64,000 nt of DNA, taken from positions 620,001 to 684,000 of the forward strand of contig NZ_SUKA01000002.1 of assembly GCF_005049105.1 (NCBI RefSeq), in the 5' to 3' direction. The position numbers were made by a program, and so were the translations under genes. Under the pieces are notes generated by a model that was given only the letters and a program-made list of their open reading frames with translations, did not search any database and was not told the origin of the DNA. This stretch comes from Sphingobacterium alkalisoli (GTDB taxonomy: Bacteria > Bacteroidota > Bacteroidia > Sphingobacteriales > Sphingobacteriaceae). Positions 37,327 through 45,129 of this stretch are shown piece by piece (the first letter of the stretch is position 1; every line of letters begins with the position of its first letter).

Positions 37327-38709
37327 GTGATTATTAAAAGATTAATGAATCCCGCACAGCTTTTTATCTATAGTTTTGTGGGATTAATCATCATAGGGAC
37401 TTTACTTTTAAAACTACCGATCTCCTTAAATCAACCGATTTCGGTTATCGACGCTTTATTTACCGCGACGAGTGCGGTCTGCGTTACCGGACTAATCGTT
37501 GTAGATACGGCTACACATTTCACGATATATGGGCAGTTTTTTATCATGCTTCTGATTCAGGCTGGTGGAATTGGAATATTAAGTTTTGCAAGTTTCTTTA
37601 GTTATTTCTTTACGGGGTCCAGTACATATGCCGATCAGCTTGTATTCAAGGATTTTTTTAGTACAGATCGTTTAGGCGAAGTTTGGGTCCTCTTGAGACG
37701 GATTATGATCATCACATTTGGGATCGAACTGGTGGGAGCATTGTTGATTTATATCACCACATATCAGTATTCTGATGAAGGTTTTTTCCAGCAGGCATTC
37801 TTTTCTTTATTTCATGCCATCTCCTCATTTTGTAATGCCGGGTTCTCGACACTATCCAATGGGTTAATGGAAGATAGTGTGTTATTTAATTATAATTTCC
37901 AATTCGTTATAGCGGTGATATATATATTTGGTGGGCTTGGTTTTCCGATCGTGATCAATGTGCTAAAATATGTTAAGCATCTAATAAAAAGAATATTTAA
38001 GCTCATTACGACGCGGGAGCGGGCTCATCTTCCCTGGGTGGTAACGCTTAATAGCCGAGTTAATTTAATTACTACAGGTTTAATTACCCTAATAGCTACT
38101 GCGATATTATACTTTAAGGAAGCGGACCACGTGTTTGCCGAACATAGTACAGTTGGTAAGATCGTGATCGCCTTTGCAACGGCCACCACACCACGTACTG
38201 CGGGATATAATTCCATCGACTTTTCGCAGCTTCAATTTTCTTCCACTTTGCTTATTATTTTTTTAATGTGGATAGGTGCTTCTCCCAACTCTACCGGAGG
38301 GGGAATAAAAACAAGTAGTTTTGCCGTGGCTTTTTTGAATGTAACGACGTTGATTCGGGGAGCTGACCGGGTAGAAGCATTTAGAAGAGAGATTGGGACA
38401 AAGACCGTGCAACGGGCTTTTGCAACTATATTTTTGTCCCTACTGGTTATTGGGGCTGCGGTGTTTGCTATATCCTATTTTCAGCCGGAACTACATCTTC
38501 TTGATATTGTTTTTGAATGTTTTTCGGCATATAGTACCGTCGGGTTGAGTTTAGGCCTTACCGCGCAGTTATCTACGGCCAGCAAGTTGGTTTTAATCGT
38601 TACCATGTTTATCGGACGTGTTACCATGTTGACTATTTTAATTGCTTTAATTCAAAAAATGAAGTTTACGCATTATCGGTATGCTTCAGAGGAGCTGACG
38701 ATCAATTAA
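37327..38709 (+). CDS. TrkH/KtrB-family potassium uptake membrane subunit
   Basis: This 460-residue protein has the four pore-loop repeats of the Trk/Ktr family: ATSAVCVTGLIVVD (about 46-59), SSFCNAGFSTLS (about 165), ATTPRTAGYNSID (about 288) and FSAYSTVGLSLGL (about 400), each with the filter glycine. It forms the K+-conducting subunit. The ORF begins with GTG at 37327; an ATG at 37345 (MNPAQLF) is an equally good start. It is followed by the matching TrkA/KtrA regulator gene, so the pair makes a complete low-affinity K+ system. Confidence 0.92.
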   Translation: MIIKRLMNPAQLFIYSFVGLIIIGTLLLKLPISLNQPISVIDALFTATSAVCVTGLIVVDTATHFTIYGQFFIMLLIQAGGIGILSFASFFSYFFTGSSTYADQLVFKDFFSTDRLGEVWVLLRRIMIITFGIELVGALLIYITTYQYSDEGFFQQAFFSLFHAISSFCNAGFSTLSNGLMEDSVLFNYNFQFVIAVIYIFGGLGFPIVINVLKYVKHLIKRIFKLITTRERAHLPWVVTLNSRVNLITTGLITLIATAILYFKEADHVFAEHSTVGKIVIAFATATTPRTAGYNSIDFSQLQFSSTLLIIFLMWIGASPNSTGGGIKTSSFAVAFLNVTTLIRGADRVEAFRREIGTKTVQRAFATIFLSLLVIGAAVFAISYFQPELHLLDIVFECFSAYSTVGLSLGLTAQLSTASKLVLIVTMFIGRVTMLTILIALIQKMKFTHYRYASEELTIN

Positions 38710-38778
38710 AAGGTTCTAGGGTTGAAAGCGAGCGAAAGTGGACGTATAAGATGAAGAATAGGAATTAAATAATTATAG

Positions 38779-39462
38779 ATGAAATTTATTGTAATAGGAC
38801 TAGGAAATTATGGTGCATCCTTAGCAGAGAAATTGACTATTCAAGGCAACGAGGTAATAGGTGTAGACCAGCGAATTGAAAAAATTACCGCATTAAAAGA
38901 AAAGATTACCCATACTATAAGTATTGATGCTACAGATGAAATTGCGTTTCGTAAATTGCCGTTGAAGGATACTGACGTTGTTATCGTAGCAATTGGTGAG
39001 GATGAGGGGGCAAATATCATGGTGACTGCCTTATGTCGGGAGGCGAATGTCAAAAGGCTTATCAGTAGAGCGGTGAATAATCTCCACGAAAAGGTGTTAT
39101 ACGCGCTTGGCGTAACCGAAATTGCACATCCTGAGGAAGAGTCGGCTGAGCGGTGGTCGAAGAAGCTTTGTATGACGGGGCTTATCGACTCATTTGAGTT
39201 GAATAATCGATATTCTATTGTCGAAGTGGTGGTACCTGAAAAATATGTTGGTCGCACTATTCAGGAAATAGGATTTAGAGAGAAATACGAGCTCTTGATT
39301 TTAACCATATTGAAAAATAGTGAAAAAAATAGTGTATTTGGTGTTGATCGCATTGTAACCACGGTTTTACATGGTATACCTAAACCTGATACGAAGTTGC
39401 AGGAAGGAGATATATTAGCAATCTACGGACATAATGATCATATTAAACGTTTTTTGAAATAA
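38779..39462 (+). CDS. TrkA/KtrA-family potassium uptake regulatory subunit
   Basis: This 227-residue cytoplasmic protein has an N-terminal RCK/TrkA-N Rossmann domain (KFIVIGLGNYGASLAEKLT, with the acidic VDQR at the end of strand 2) and a C-terminal TrkA-C domain (about 140-227). It binds nucleotides and gates the TrkH/KtrB channel encoded 69 bases upstream. Lengths of both partners fit the Ktr type. Confidence 0.92.
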   Translation: MKFIVIGLGNYGASLAEKLTIQGNEVIGVDQRIEKITALKEKITHTISIDATDEIAFRKLPLKDTDVVIVAIGEDEGANIMVTALCREANVKRLISRAVNNLHEKVLYALGVTEIAHPEEESAERWSKKLCMTGLIDSFELNNRYSIVEVVVPEKYVGRTIQEIGFREKYELLILTILKNSEKNSVFGVDRIVTTVLHGIPKPDTKLQEGDILAIYGHNDHIKRFLK

Positions 39463-39536
39463 AACATATGATGTAGATATATAGCTTTTGTTGCAACCAA
39501 AATAAGATATGCGTGTTGTGTTGAAGGATAGTAGTT

Positions 39537-40355
39537 ATGGCAAAAAGAAGAAATGATATTTTAAGGAAAAAGATCTATATCGTGATATTTAGGTCAGATA
39601 CCGCTTTGGGGAAGCTTTTTGACGTGGTATTACTTTGGCTTATTGTTTTGAGTATTCTTTCTGTAGTGTTAGAAAGTGTGGAAAGTTTTAGAAACCAGCA
39701 TCTACTTGCCATACGTATAGCGGAGTGGTTTTTTACAGCCTGCTTTACGATGGAGTACGCGCTTCGTATTTATAGCGTACATCGGGCGAGGCGTTATATC
39801 TTTAGTTTTTATGGCCTAATTGATTTATTGGCTTTTTTACCAGCGTACGTAAGTTTATTTTTTGCGGGTACACAATACCTTGTTGTGGTTAGAGCACTCC
39901 GGTTGTTAAGGGTCTTTCGAATACTAAAGCTCACCCGTTTTCTTTCAGAAAGCAATATTTTGCGAACTGCGCTGAAAGCGAGTATGTATAAGATCACGGT
40001 ATTTTTATCCAGCGTACTTACATTGGTTACGATAATCGGGACATTGATGTACGTTATTGAAGGCGGAGAAAGCGGTTTTACAAGTATTCCGGTTTCTATT
40101 TATTGGGCAATCGTCACGATTACTACGGTTGGGTATGGTGATATATCTCCTCAAAGTCCTGCCGGGCAACTGCTCGCAAGTGTATTGATGATTATCGGAT
40201 ATGGAATAATTGCCGTTCCTACCGGTATTGTGTCTGTGGAAATGGCTAAGGCAACGGAGGGATCGAAGCGACAATGTAAGATGTGCCAAAGCCCTATTTA
40301 CGATCCGAATTCGCGTTTTTGTTCTAACTGTGGTGTAGCTCTTAAATTAAAGTAA
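39537..40355 (+). CDS. Voltage-gated K+ channel-like ion transporter with C-terminal zinc ribbon
   Basis: This 272-residue protein has six hydrophobic segments. The fourth is a voltage-sensor type helix, RALRLLRVFRILKLTRF, with Arg/Lys every third residue, and the pore loop contains the K+ selectivity filter TITTVGYGD near 196-204. After the last helix comes a 30-residue tail with two CxxC pairs (CKMC and CSNC), a rubredoxin-like zinc ribbon. The channel would pass K+ in a voltage-dependent way. The zinc ribbon is not found in the classical Kv channels and may sense metal or redox state, which is inferred. Confidence 0.88.
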   Translation: MAKRRNDILRKKIYIVIFRSDTALGKLFDVVLLWLIVLSILSVVLESVESFRNQHLLAIRIAEWFFTACFTMEYALRIYSVHRARRYIFSFYGLIDLLAFLPAYVSLFFAGTQYLVVVRALRLLRVFRILKLTRFLSESNILRTALKASMYKITVFLSSVLTLVTIIGTLMYVIEGGESGFTSIPVSIYWAIVTITTVGYGDISPQSPAGQLLASVLMIIGYGIIAVPTGIVSVEMAKATEGSKRQCKMCQSPIYDPNSRFCSNCGVALKLK

Positions 40356-40481
40356 TACCCATTGTCTCCCAACGGCATTTTTTTCAACAATACTAGCCTG
40401 ATTTCTAACATAAGAGGAATCAGGTTGGTATTCGTGTATTTATTTTTTAGTTTTGAAGCTGTACTATTTACGGAAGATACT

Positions 40482-41330
40482 ATGGAAAACTTGGAATTTA
40501 ATGAAGTTCAACAACATTGGGACAAACTCTTGGCATCAGCGGTTGCCTGGGTACCCCGAATTTTAATTGCGGTAGCATCAGCGATACTTATCTATTTAAT
40601 TGGTTCCTGGTTAATTAGGATTATTAAGCGTACGGCTGAAAAGACTTTTGAGCGGCGTGAGATGGATGTTTCTTTACAACGCTTTCTGGGTAATTTGATT
40701 AGTTGGGGCTTAAACATATTGCTTTTTATTGTCGTCGTTACGCAGTTGGGCGTACAAACATCTGCCTTTGTTGCGATAATCGGTGCGGCTGGTTTGGCTA
40801 TCGGACTCGCTCTTCAGGGCTCTCTTTCTAATTTTGCAGGAGGGATTTTGATTCTTTTGCTTAAACCATTTAGAGTCGGTGACTATATTTCATCCAGCTC
40901 AGGTATATCAGGCACTATACAGGTAATAGATATCTTCAATACGAAACTGGTAACACCCCAGAATCAATTGGTGGTTGTTCCGAACGGCGAATTATCTAAT
41001 AGTAGTATAACGAATTATACGCAGATGGGTACCCGTCGCACGTGGTTTGATATAGGGGTTTCATATGATGCGGATCTCAAGCAAGCAAAGGAAATTTTGC
41101 TGGAAGTTATAAAAAATAATGAGTTTGCTTTTGAAGACCCTGCACCTCAAGTGGTTGTTACGGAGCTTGGCGATAATGCCATTAATCTTTCTGTTCGGGC
41201 GACGACCTCCAACGAAAATTTTTGGACAATGAATGAGCAGCTGCTGATAGCTTGCAAAGCTGCTTTAGATCATGCAGGCATAGAAATTCCTTACCCGCAA
41301 CGTGATATTCACATTCGCAACAAAAGCTAA
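40482..41330 (+). CDS. mscS: Small-conductance mechanosensitive channel (MscS family)
   Basis: This protein of about 282 residues has three membrane segments and the MscS pore helix with the pattern AIIGAAGLAIGLALQGSLSNFAGG, followed by LLKPFRVGDYI and the soluble beta/alpha cage (about 150-282) with VVVPNGELSNSSITNY. It opens under membrane tension to release solutes during hypo-osmotic shock. I chose the ATG at 40482 rather than the upstream ATG at 40362, because the 40-residue extension has no counterpart in the family. Confidence 0.92.
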   Translation: MENLEFNEVQQHWDKLLASAVAWVPRILIAVASAILIYLIGSWLIRIIKRTAEKTFERREMDVSLQRFLGNLISWGLNILLFIVVVTQLGVQTSAFVAIIGAAGLAIGLALQGSLSNFAGGILILLLKPFRVGDYISSSSGISGTIQVIDIFNTKLVTPQNQLVVVPNGELSNSSITNYTQMGTRRTWFDIGVSYDADLKQAKEILLEVIKNNEFAFEDPAPQVVVTELGDNAINLSVRATTSNENFWTMNEQLLIACKAALDHAGIEIPYPQRDIHIRNKS

Positions 41331-41341
41331 AGCTGTTATTT

Positions 41342-41403
41342 AAGTATCTAGCATATACTATAGTTATGCTAGATACTAATTAGAAATATATTTCTAATTT
41401 TTT
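41342..41403 (+). terminator. Two stacked hairpins ending the ion-transport block
   Basis: AGTATCTAGCATA (41342-41354) pairs perfectly with TATGCTAGATACT (41364-41376). Directly after it the palindrome AATTAGAAATATATTTCTAATT (written in two halves AATTAGAAATA/TATTTCTAATT, 41377-41398) ends in a T-run. The second is a likely terminator; the first may add stability. Confidence 0.7.
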
Positions 41404-41420
41404 GTTTGTTTGAGTATATT

Positions 41421-41436
41421 ATCGTAATATTGCAAT
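41421..41436. promoter_or_regulatory. Candidate ArsR-family operator upstream of the DUF6428 gene
   Basis: ATCGTAATATTGCAAT is a quasi-palindrome with a perfect AATATT centre and G/C at symmetric positions, similar to ArsR/SmtB-type sites. It lies about 110 bases before the DUF6428 start in an AT-rich gap. No arsR gene is next to it. Confidence 0.35.
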
Positions 41437-41543
41437 GTTATATTATATTGTGAACTAGTTAGTAGATCGCAGTATAATATTCAATACTTATAAAGTTATC
41501 AGAAACCGTTTTGGTTCTTAACAACATTTAAAAATAAAACAGT

Positions 41544-42017
41544 ATGACACTTGAACAGATTAAAGAAATCTTACCGAAATTGAACAATGTTGAATTTCAA
41601 CTAGAAGATGGAACAGGGATTCCTGAGCATTTCCACGTTACCGAAGTGGGACAGATCGATAAGAAATTTATTGACTGTGGCGGTATTGTTCGCAATGAAA
41701 CGGTCGTCAATTTCCAACTATGGAATGCTGATGACTATGAGCACCGACTGAAGCCCGAAAAGCTATTGAAGATTATTCAACTATCTGAAGATAAGTTGGG
41801 TATTGAAGATGCAGAAATTGAGGTAGAATACCAAAGTGATACCATCGGAAAATATGATTTAGATTTCAATGGAAAGATATTTGTGTTGAAAAATAAAACG
41901 ACAGCTTGCCTGGCTGAAGATGCTTGTGGCATTCCGTCGGAGAAACAGAAGAAAAATCTAATCGAACTAAGCGTAAATCAATCTTCATGTTGTACCCCAA
42001 ATTCGGGATGTTGTTAA
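41544..42017 (+). CDS. DUF6428 family protein, arsenic-cluster type
   Basis: This 157-residue soluble protein begins MTLEQIKEILPKLNNVEFQLEDG and contains EHFHVTEVGQIDKKFIDCGG, a DUF6428 pattern. It ends in a cysteine-rich tail with SCCTPNSGCC (four Cys in ten residues) preceded by ACLAEDACG, all possible thiol ligands for metal or arsenite. Such proteins are commonly encoded in Bacteroidota ars clusters next to arsR, an arsenate-reductase-like protein and an efflux pump. Here only the reductase-like neighbour is present. Function is not established. Confidence 0.72.
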   Translation: MTLEQIKEILPKLNNVEFQLEDGTGIPEHFHVTEVGQIDKKFIDCGGIVRNETVVNFQLWNADDYEHRLKPEKLLKIIQLSEDKLGIEDAEIEVEYQSDTIGKYDLDFNGKIFVLKNKTTACLAEDACGIPSEKQKKNLIELSVNQSSCCTPNSGCC

Positions 42018-42099
42018 AAAAATAAGCCACATTGCACCTATAGTCATATTGGTAGTGCGATGTGGGATTATTTATTATACCCTATTTAATCGTATAAAA

Positions 42100-42711
42100 A
42101 TGTATAAAGAATTATCTCAAACGATCAAAAGCGTTCAACAACAGATTGTTAGTGAAGAGCGAAAAGAAATTTTACAACCTTTAGTAGATTTTATACAACT
42201 AAAAGTAAAAAAGGGGGAGAATGTAAATATCAATTTCATCTGTACGCATAACTCCCGTAGAAGTCATTTCGCCCAAATATGGGCACAGGCCGCGGCTTTC
42301 CATTATAATATTCCAAATGTATATTGTTACTCTGGTGGAACAGAGGAAACCGCTCTCTTTCCCAAAGTAGCAGAGACATTATCCAATCAGGGATTTACAA
42401 TTTTTAAAATTGCGGAAGGTAATAATCCGGTATATGCAGTAAAGTATGACGATAGCGCTTTGCCCGTTATTGGCTTTTCCAAGAAATACGATAGCCTGTT
42501 TAATCCATCGGCGTCATTTGCAGCCGTAATGACCTGTTCACAGGCAGATGGGGGATGTCCTTTTATTGCGGGGGCCGAGAAAAGAATACCCATTACATTT
42601 GAAGATCCGAAAATCTCCGACAATACTCCGGAGCAAACAGAAGTTTACAGCGAACGAAGTTTGCAGATAGCGGCTGAAATGTCGCATGTTTTTTCTCAAA
42701 TTACGAAGTAG
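42100..42711 (+). CDS. Low-molecular-weight phosphatase / arsenate reductase-like protein
   Basis: This 203-residue protein has the CX5R phosphatase loop in NFICTHNSRRSHFAQ, the same loop used by LMW protein-tyrosine phosphatases and by thioredoxin-type arsenate reductases. Two further cysteines in VMTCSQADGGCPFI could form the reductive relay. It starts at the ATG at 42100, 82 bases after the DUF6428 gene. Arsenate reductase is the likely role given its neighbour; tyrosine-phosphatase activity is the alternative. No arsenite efflux gene lies next to it. Confidence 0.75.
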   Translation: MYKELSQTIKSVQQQIVSEERKEILQPLVDFIQLKVKKGENVNINFICTHNSRRSHFAQIWAQAAAFHYNIPNVYCYSGGTEETALFPKVAETLSNQGFTIFKIAEGNNPVYAVKYDDSALPVIGFSKKYDSLFNPSASFAAVMTCSQADGGCPFIAGAEKRIPITFEDPKISDNTPEQTEVYSERSLQIAAEMSHVFSQITK

Positions 42712-42730
42712 TTAGACGCTAAAACCGATT

Positions 42731-42755
42731 GATGCTTTCAAATATTGAAAGCATC
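42731..42755. terminator. Hairpin after the arsenate-reductase-like gene
   Basis: GATGCTTTCAA (42731-42741) pairs perfectly with TTGAAAGCATC (42745-42755), loop of three bases. It lies 20 bases past the stop and 48 bases before the end of the convergent ABC-F gene. No T-tract follows on either strand, so termination is only probable. Confidence 0.5.
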
Positions 42756-42802
42756 AATAATAGCCACTGCTAACCCATTGCTGAAAACTGATCGAGTGAA
42801 AG

Positions 42803-44392
42803 TTAACTCAATACTAAATCGCGTTCTACGTTAATTTGCTGTCTAAAGATTACATCATGCGAGACGATAATTAATGTTCCGTGATAGGCATTTATTGCAG
42901 CTGTCAGAATCTCAATGTTCTGGATGTCTAAATTATTAGTCGGTTCGTCGAGAATTAGGATATCGGGGGATTTGTCGTCGAGTGTCAAGCAGCATAACAA
43001 TAATCTCATTTTTTCTCCACCACTGAGCAATGAACAGTTTTTATCCCACGTGTCTTTACTGAATAAAAAGCGACTTAATCGAATTTTTACTTCATGTTCG
43101 AGCAAAGCAGAGCTATTATATTCTTGTGCTTGCTCGTAAACAGATAAGTCGGGTTGTATAAGAGAATAGTCTTGATCGATATAAACTGCTTTGTTGTCTG
43201 CACAGAACAAGGTTCCTGTTGTCGGGTTGAGTTTGTGTAACAGCATATTTATCAGGGTTGTTTTACCTGATCCGTTTGTTCCGCATAAGGCAATACGTTC
43301 GCCGCTTATAATCCGGAAGGAGAGCGGTGGCTGCCAAATAGGCCCCTTATCATAATCGAAATTAATATTCGATGCCTCGAATAGCACTTTTCCCTGATGT
43401 AAACTAGACGAGCTGAAGTTAAATTTCATCTTATCTATATCGGGTTGTTCTGCTCGAAGATTAGTAAGTTCCTGTGATATACCGTTTATTTTTCCGGTAT
43501 GAATACCTTTAATCTTCGACGTACTCCGTTCCGCATTGTTTTTAAGGGTATTCATGACAATCGTCGGAAGACCTGCTTTTTCTTGTTTCTTTCTACCTCT
43601 GGCATCTAGCTTTTGTTGTCTTTCCAAGGTGTCGCGTTCTTTTTCCTTTGCTTTTTTTAGTGATTTTTCATGACTTTTGATATCATGTTGGAGAGCCACC
43701 TTTTCTATTTCCTTCTGTGCCGTGTAGAATTCATAGTTGCCACCATAGCTCGCGATGTTGCTGCTGTGCAACTCATGGATTTTGTCCAGTAAATTCAGTA
43801 ATCTTCTATCATGGCTTACGATAATCATTGTAGCCGTCTGTTCTGTGATAAAATCGCAAAGCAATTGGCGACTATTTTCATCGAGATGATTGCTGGGTTC
43901 ATCCATTACCACGAATTTCGGTCGATGAATGCTTATCCCTGCTAAGAAAGCTTTCGTTTTTTGTCCGCCACTCAGATCGGCTAACGAATCTGATAATGCT
44001 ATATCATCAAGTTGCCAATACCGGAGTGCATCTTTGCAACGATCTTCAATAGTCCAGTCGTCATCCAAAATGGACAGATTCTCGTCTGTCGCGTTACCTT
44101 CTAAAATAGCATAAAATGCCGCGATCTTATCTGCGACCTTCAGTGCCTCGCCTACCGAGAGATGGTTGAACTGTCCAAATATTTGAGGAATATGGTAAGC
44201 GAGATCTGATGTAATTACAGTACCTGCGGTAGCTTCTAGTTCGCCTACTATTATGCGTAATAGTGTAGACTTCCCGACACCATTGTTTCCAATCAACGCG
44301 ATTTTCTCGTGATCATTTATAGTGAGATCGATATTTTTAAACAACAGATCTTTATTGGGATGTGTATAGGAGATGTTTTGTAAAATAAGCAT
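42803..44392 (-). CDS. ABC-F ribosome-associated ATPase
   Basis: This protein of about 529 residues has two ABC domains and no membrane segments. First domain: Walker A GNNGVGKST, signature LSGGQKTKAFLA, Walker B FVVMDEPSNHLD. Second domain: GTNGSGKTT, LSGGEKMRLLL, ILILDEPTNNLD. Between them is a Lys/Glu-rich linker of about 80 residues. That is the ABC-F layout, proteins that act on the ribosome in translation rescue or drug protection. Subgroup is not clear; antibiotic resistance is possible but not shown. I used the ATG at 44392 (MLILQNISYTH), the usual start for the family; the frame continues upstream to a TTG. Confidence 0.85.
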   Translation of the reverse strand: MLILQNISYTHPNKDLLFKNIDLTINDHEKIALIGNNGVGKSTLLRIIVGELEATAGTVITSDLAYHIPQIFGQFNHLSVGEALKVADKIAAFYAILEGNATDENLSILDDDWTIEDRCKDALRYWQLDDIALSDSLADLSGGQKTKAFLAGISIHRPKFVVMDEPSNHLDENSRQLLCDFITEQTATMIIVSHDRRLLNLLDKIHELHSSNIASYGGNYEFYTAQKEIEKVALQHDIKSHEKSLKKAKEKERDTLERQQKLDARGRKKQEKAGLPTIVMNTLKNNAERSTSKIKGIHTGKINGISQELTNLRAEQPDIDKMKFNFSSSSLHQGKVLFEASNINFDYDKGPIWQPPLSFRIISGERIALCGTNGSGKTTLINMLLHKLNPTTGTLFCADNKAVYIDQDYSLIQPDLSVYEQAQEYNSSALLEHEVKIRLSRFLFSKDTWDKNCSLLSGGEKMRLLLCCLTLDDKSPDILILDEPTNNLDIQNIEILTAAINAYHGTLIIVSHDVIFRQQINVERDLVLS

Positions 44393-44513
44393 ATTGTTTC
44401 TTTCAGCGATTAATAAAAAATACATACACCCTTCTCGGGTATGATCATGTTTTATATACAATGGGAAAGAAGTTGCTCTTACATGGAGTGGAAATTTAAT
44501 GGTGCAAACTTAC

Positions 44514-45035
44514 TTATTTATCTTGAAAAAAACTACTAATCCTCTTTCCTAAAATTTTTAAACTTCGTTCCTGACCGTCCAGTTCTGCGATATGGGGTAA
44601 GGTGGCCCAATCTTCAAACCCGAAATGTTTAAACAGTTTCAAACTAGGCTCGTTATGCGCGAAAATGAATGCAAGCAGTGTCTTAATTCCGAATTTTGGT
44701 GCACGCCCTATACTATATTGTAATATTTCTTTTCCTAGACCTTTACCCCTTACCACGGTATCCAGATAGATACTGATTTCTACCGTGGCATCGTAAGCCG
44801 CTCGTCCATAAAAGGACTGAAAGCTTACCCAACCGATAATTTCGTCCTCGCTGTTCTGTACTATCCACAAAGGACGTTTTGTCGGACTGTGTTCCTCAAA
44901 CCATTTTTGTCGACTTGCCACAGTCACCGGTTCCGTATCTGCAGTAACTATTCGAGACATTACGGTCGTATTATATATTTCAACGATTCTTTCCAAATCG
45001 TTTTGTGTGGCATCTCTGAATGTGAGATTCTTCAT
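44514..45035 (-). CDS. GNAT acetyltransferase, phosphinothricin acetyltransferase-like
   Basis: This 173-residue protein opens with FRDATQNDLERIVEIYN and has VEISIYLDTVVRGKGLGKEIL (about 85-105), with the R-G-K-G-L-G acetyl-CoA loop, and FAHNEPSLKLFKHFGFE near 127-143. The pattern IYNTTV...WFEEHSP resembles the phosphinothricin/methionine-sulfone N-acetyltransferase group (Bar/Pat-like). The true substrate is unknown. Confidence 0.8.
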   Translation of the reverse strand: MKNLTFRDATQNDLERIVEIYNTTVMSRIVTADTEPVTVASRQKWFEEHSPTKRPLWIVQNSEDEIIGWVSFQSFYGRAAYDATVEISIYLDTVVRGKGLGKEILQYSIGRAPKFGIKTLLAFIFAHNEPSLKLFKHFGFEDWATLPHIAELDGQERSLKILGKRISSFFQDK

Positions 45036-45129
45036 TGTTATTTTTTTATTATTTAGATAATATGGCTGTCTTCCATAAAGATAGCATTCCGATTTTAATA
45101 TCGCATATTTTGCGGATGATTTAGCGATT

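Noticed and set aside
40362..40481. Upstream in-frame 40-codon extension of mscS
   Set aside because: MscS proteins start close to the first membrane segment; the extension looks like read-through of noncoding DNA.
44393..44461. N-terminal extension or leader peptide of the ABC-F protein
   Set aside because: It starts at TTG, is in frame with no stop before the main ATG, and lacks a family counterpart, so a regulatory leader is not supported.
45065..45085. Possible terminator hairpin between the FUSC and GNAT genes
   Set aside because: The stem is short with a mismatch and lacks a convincing T-tract immediately after it.
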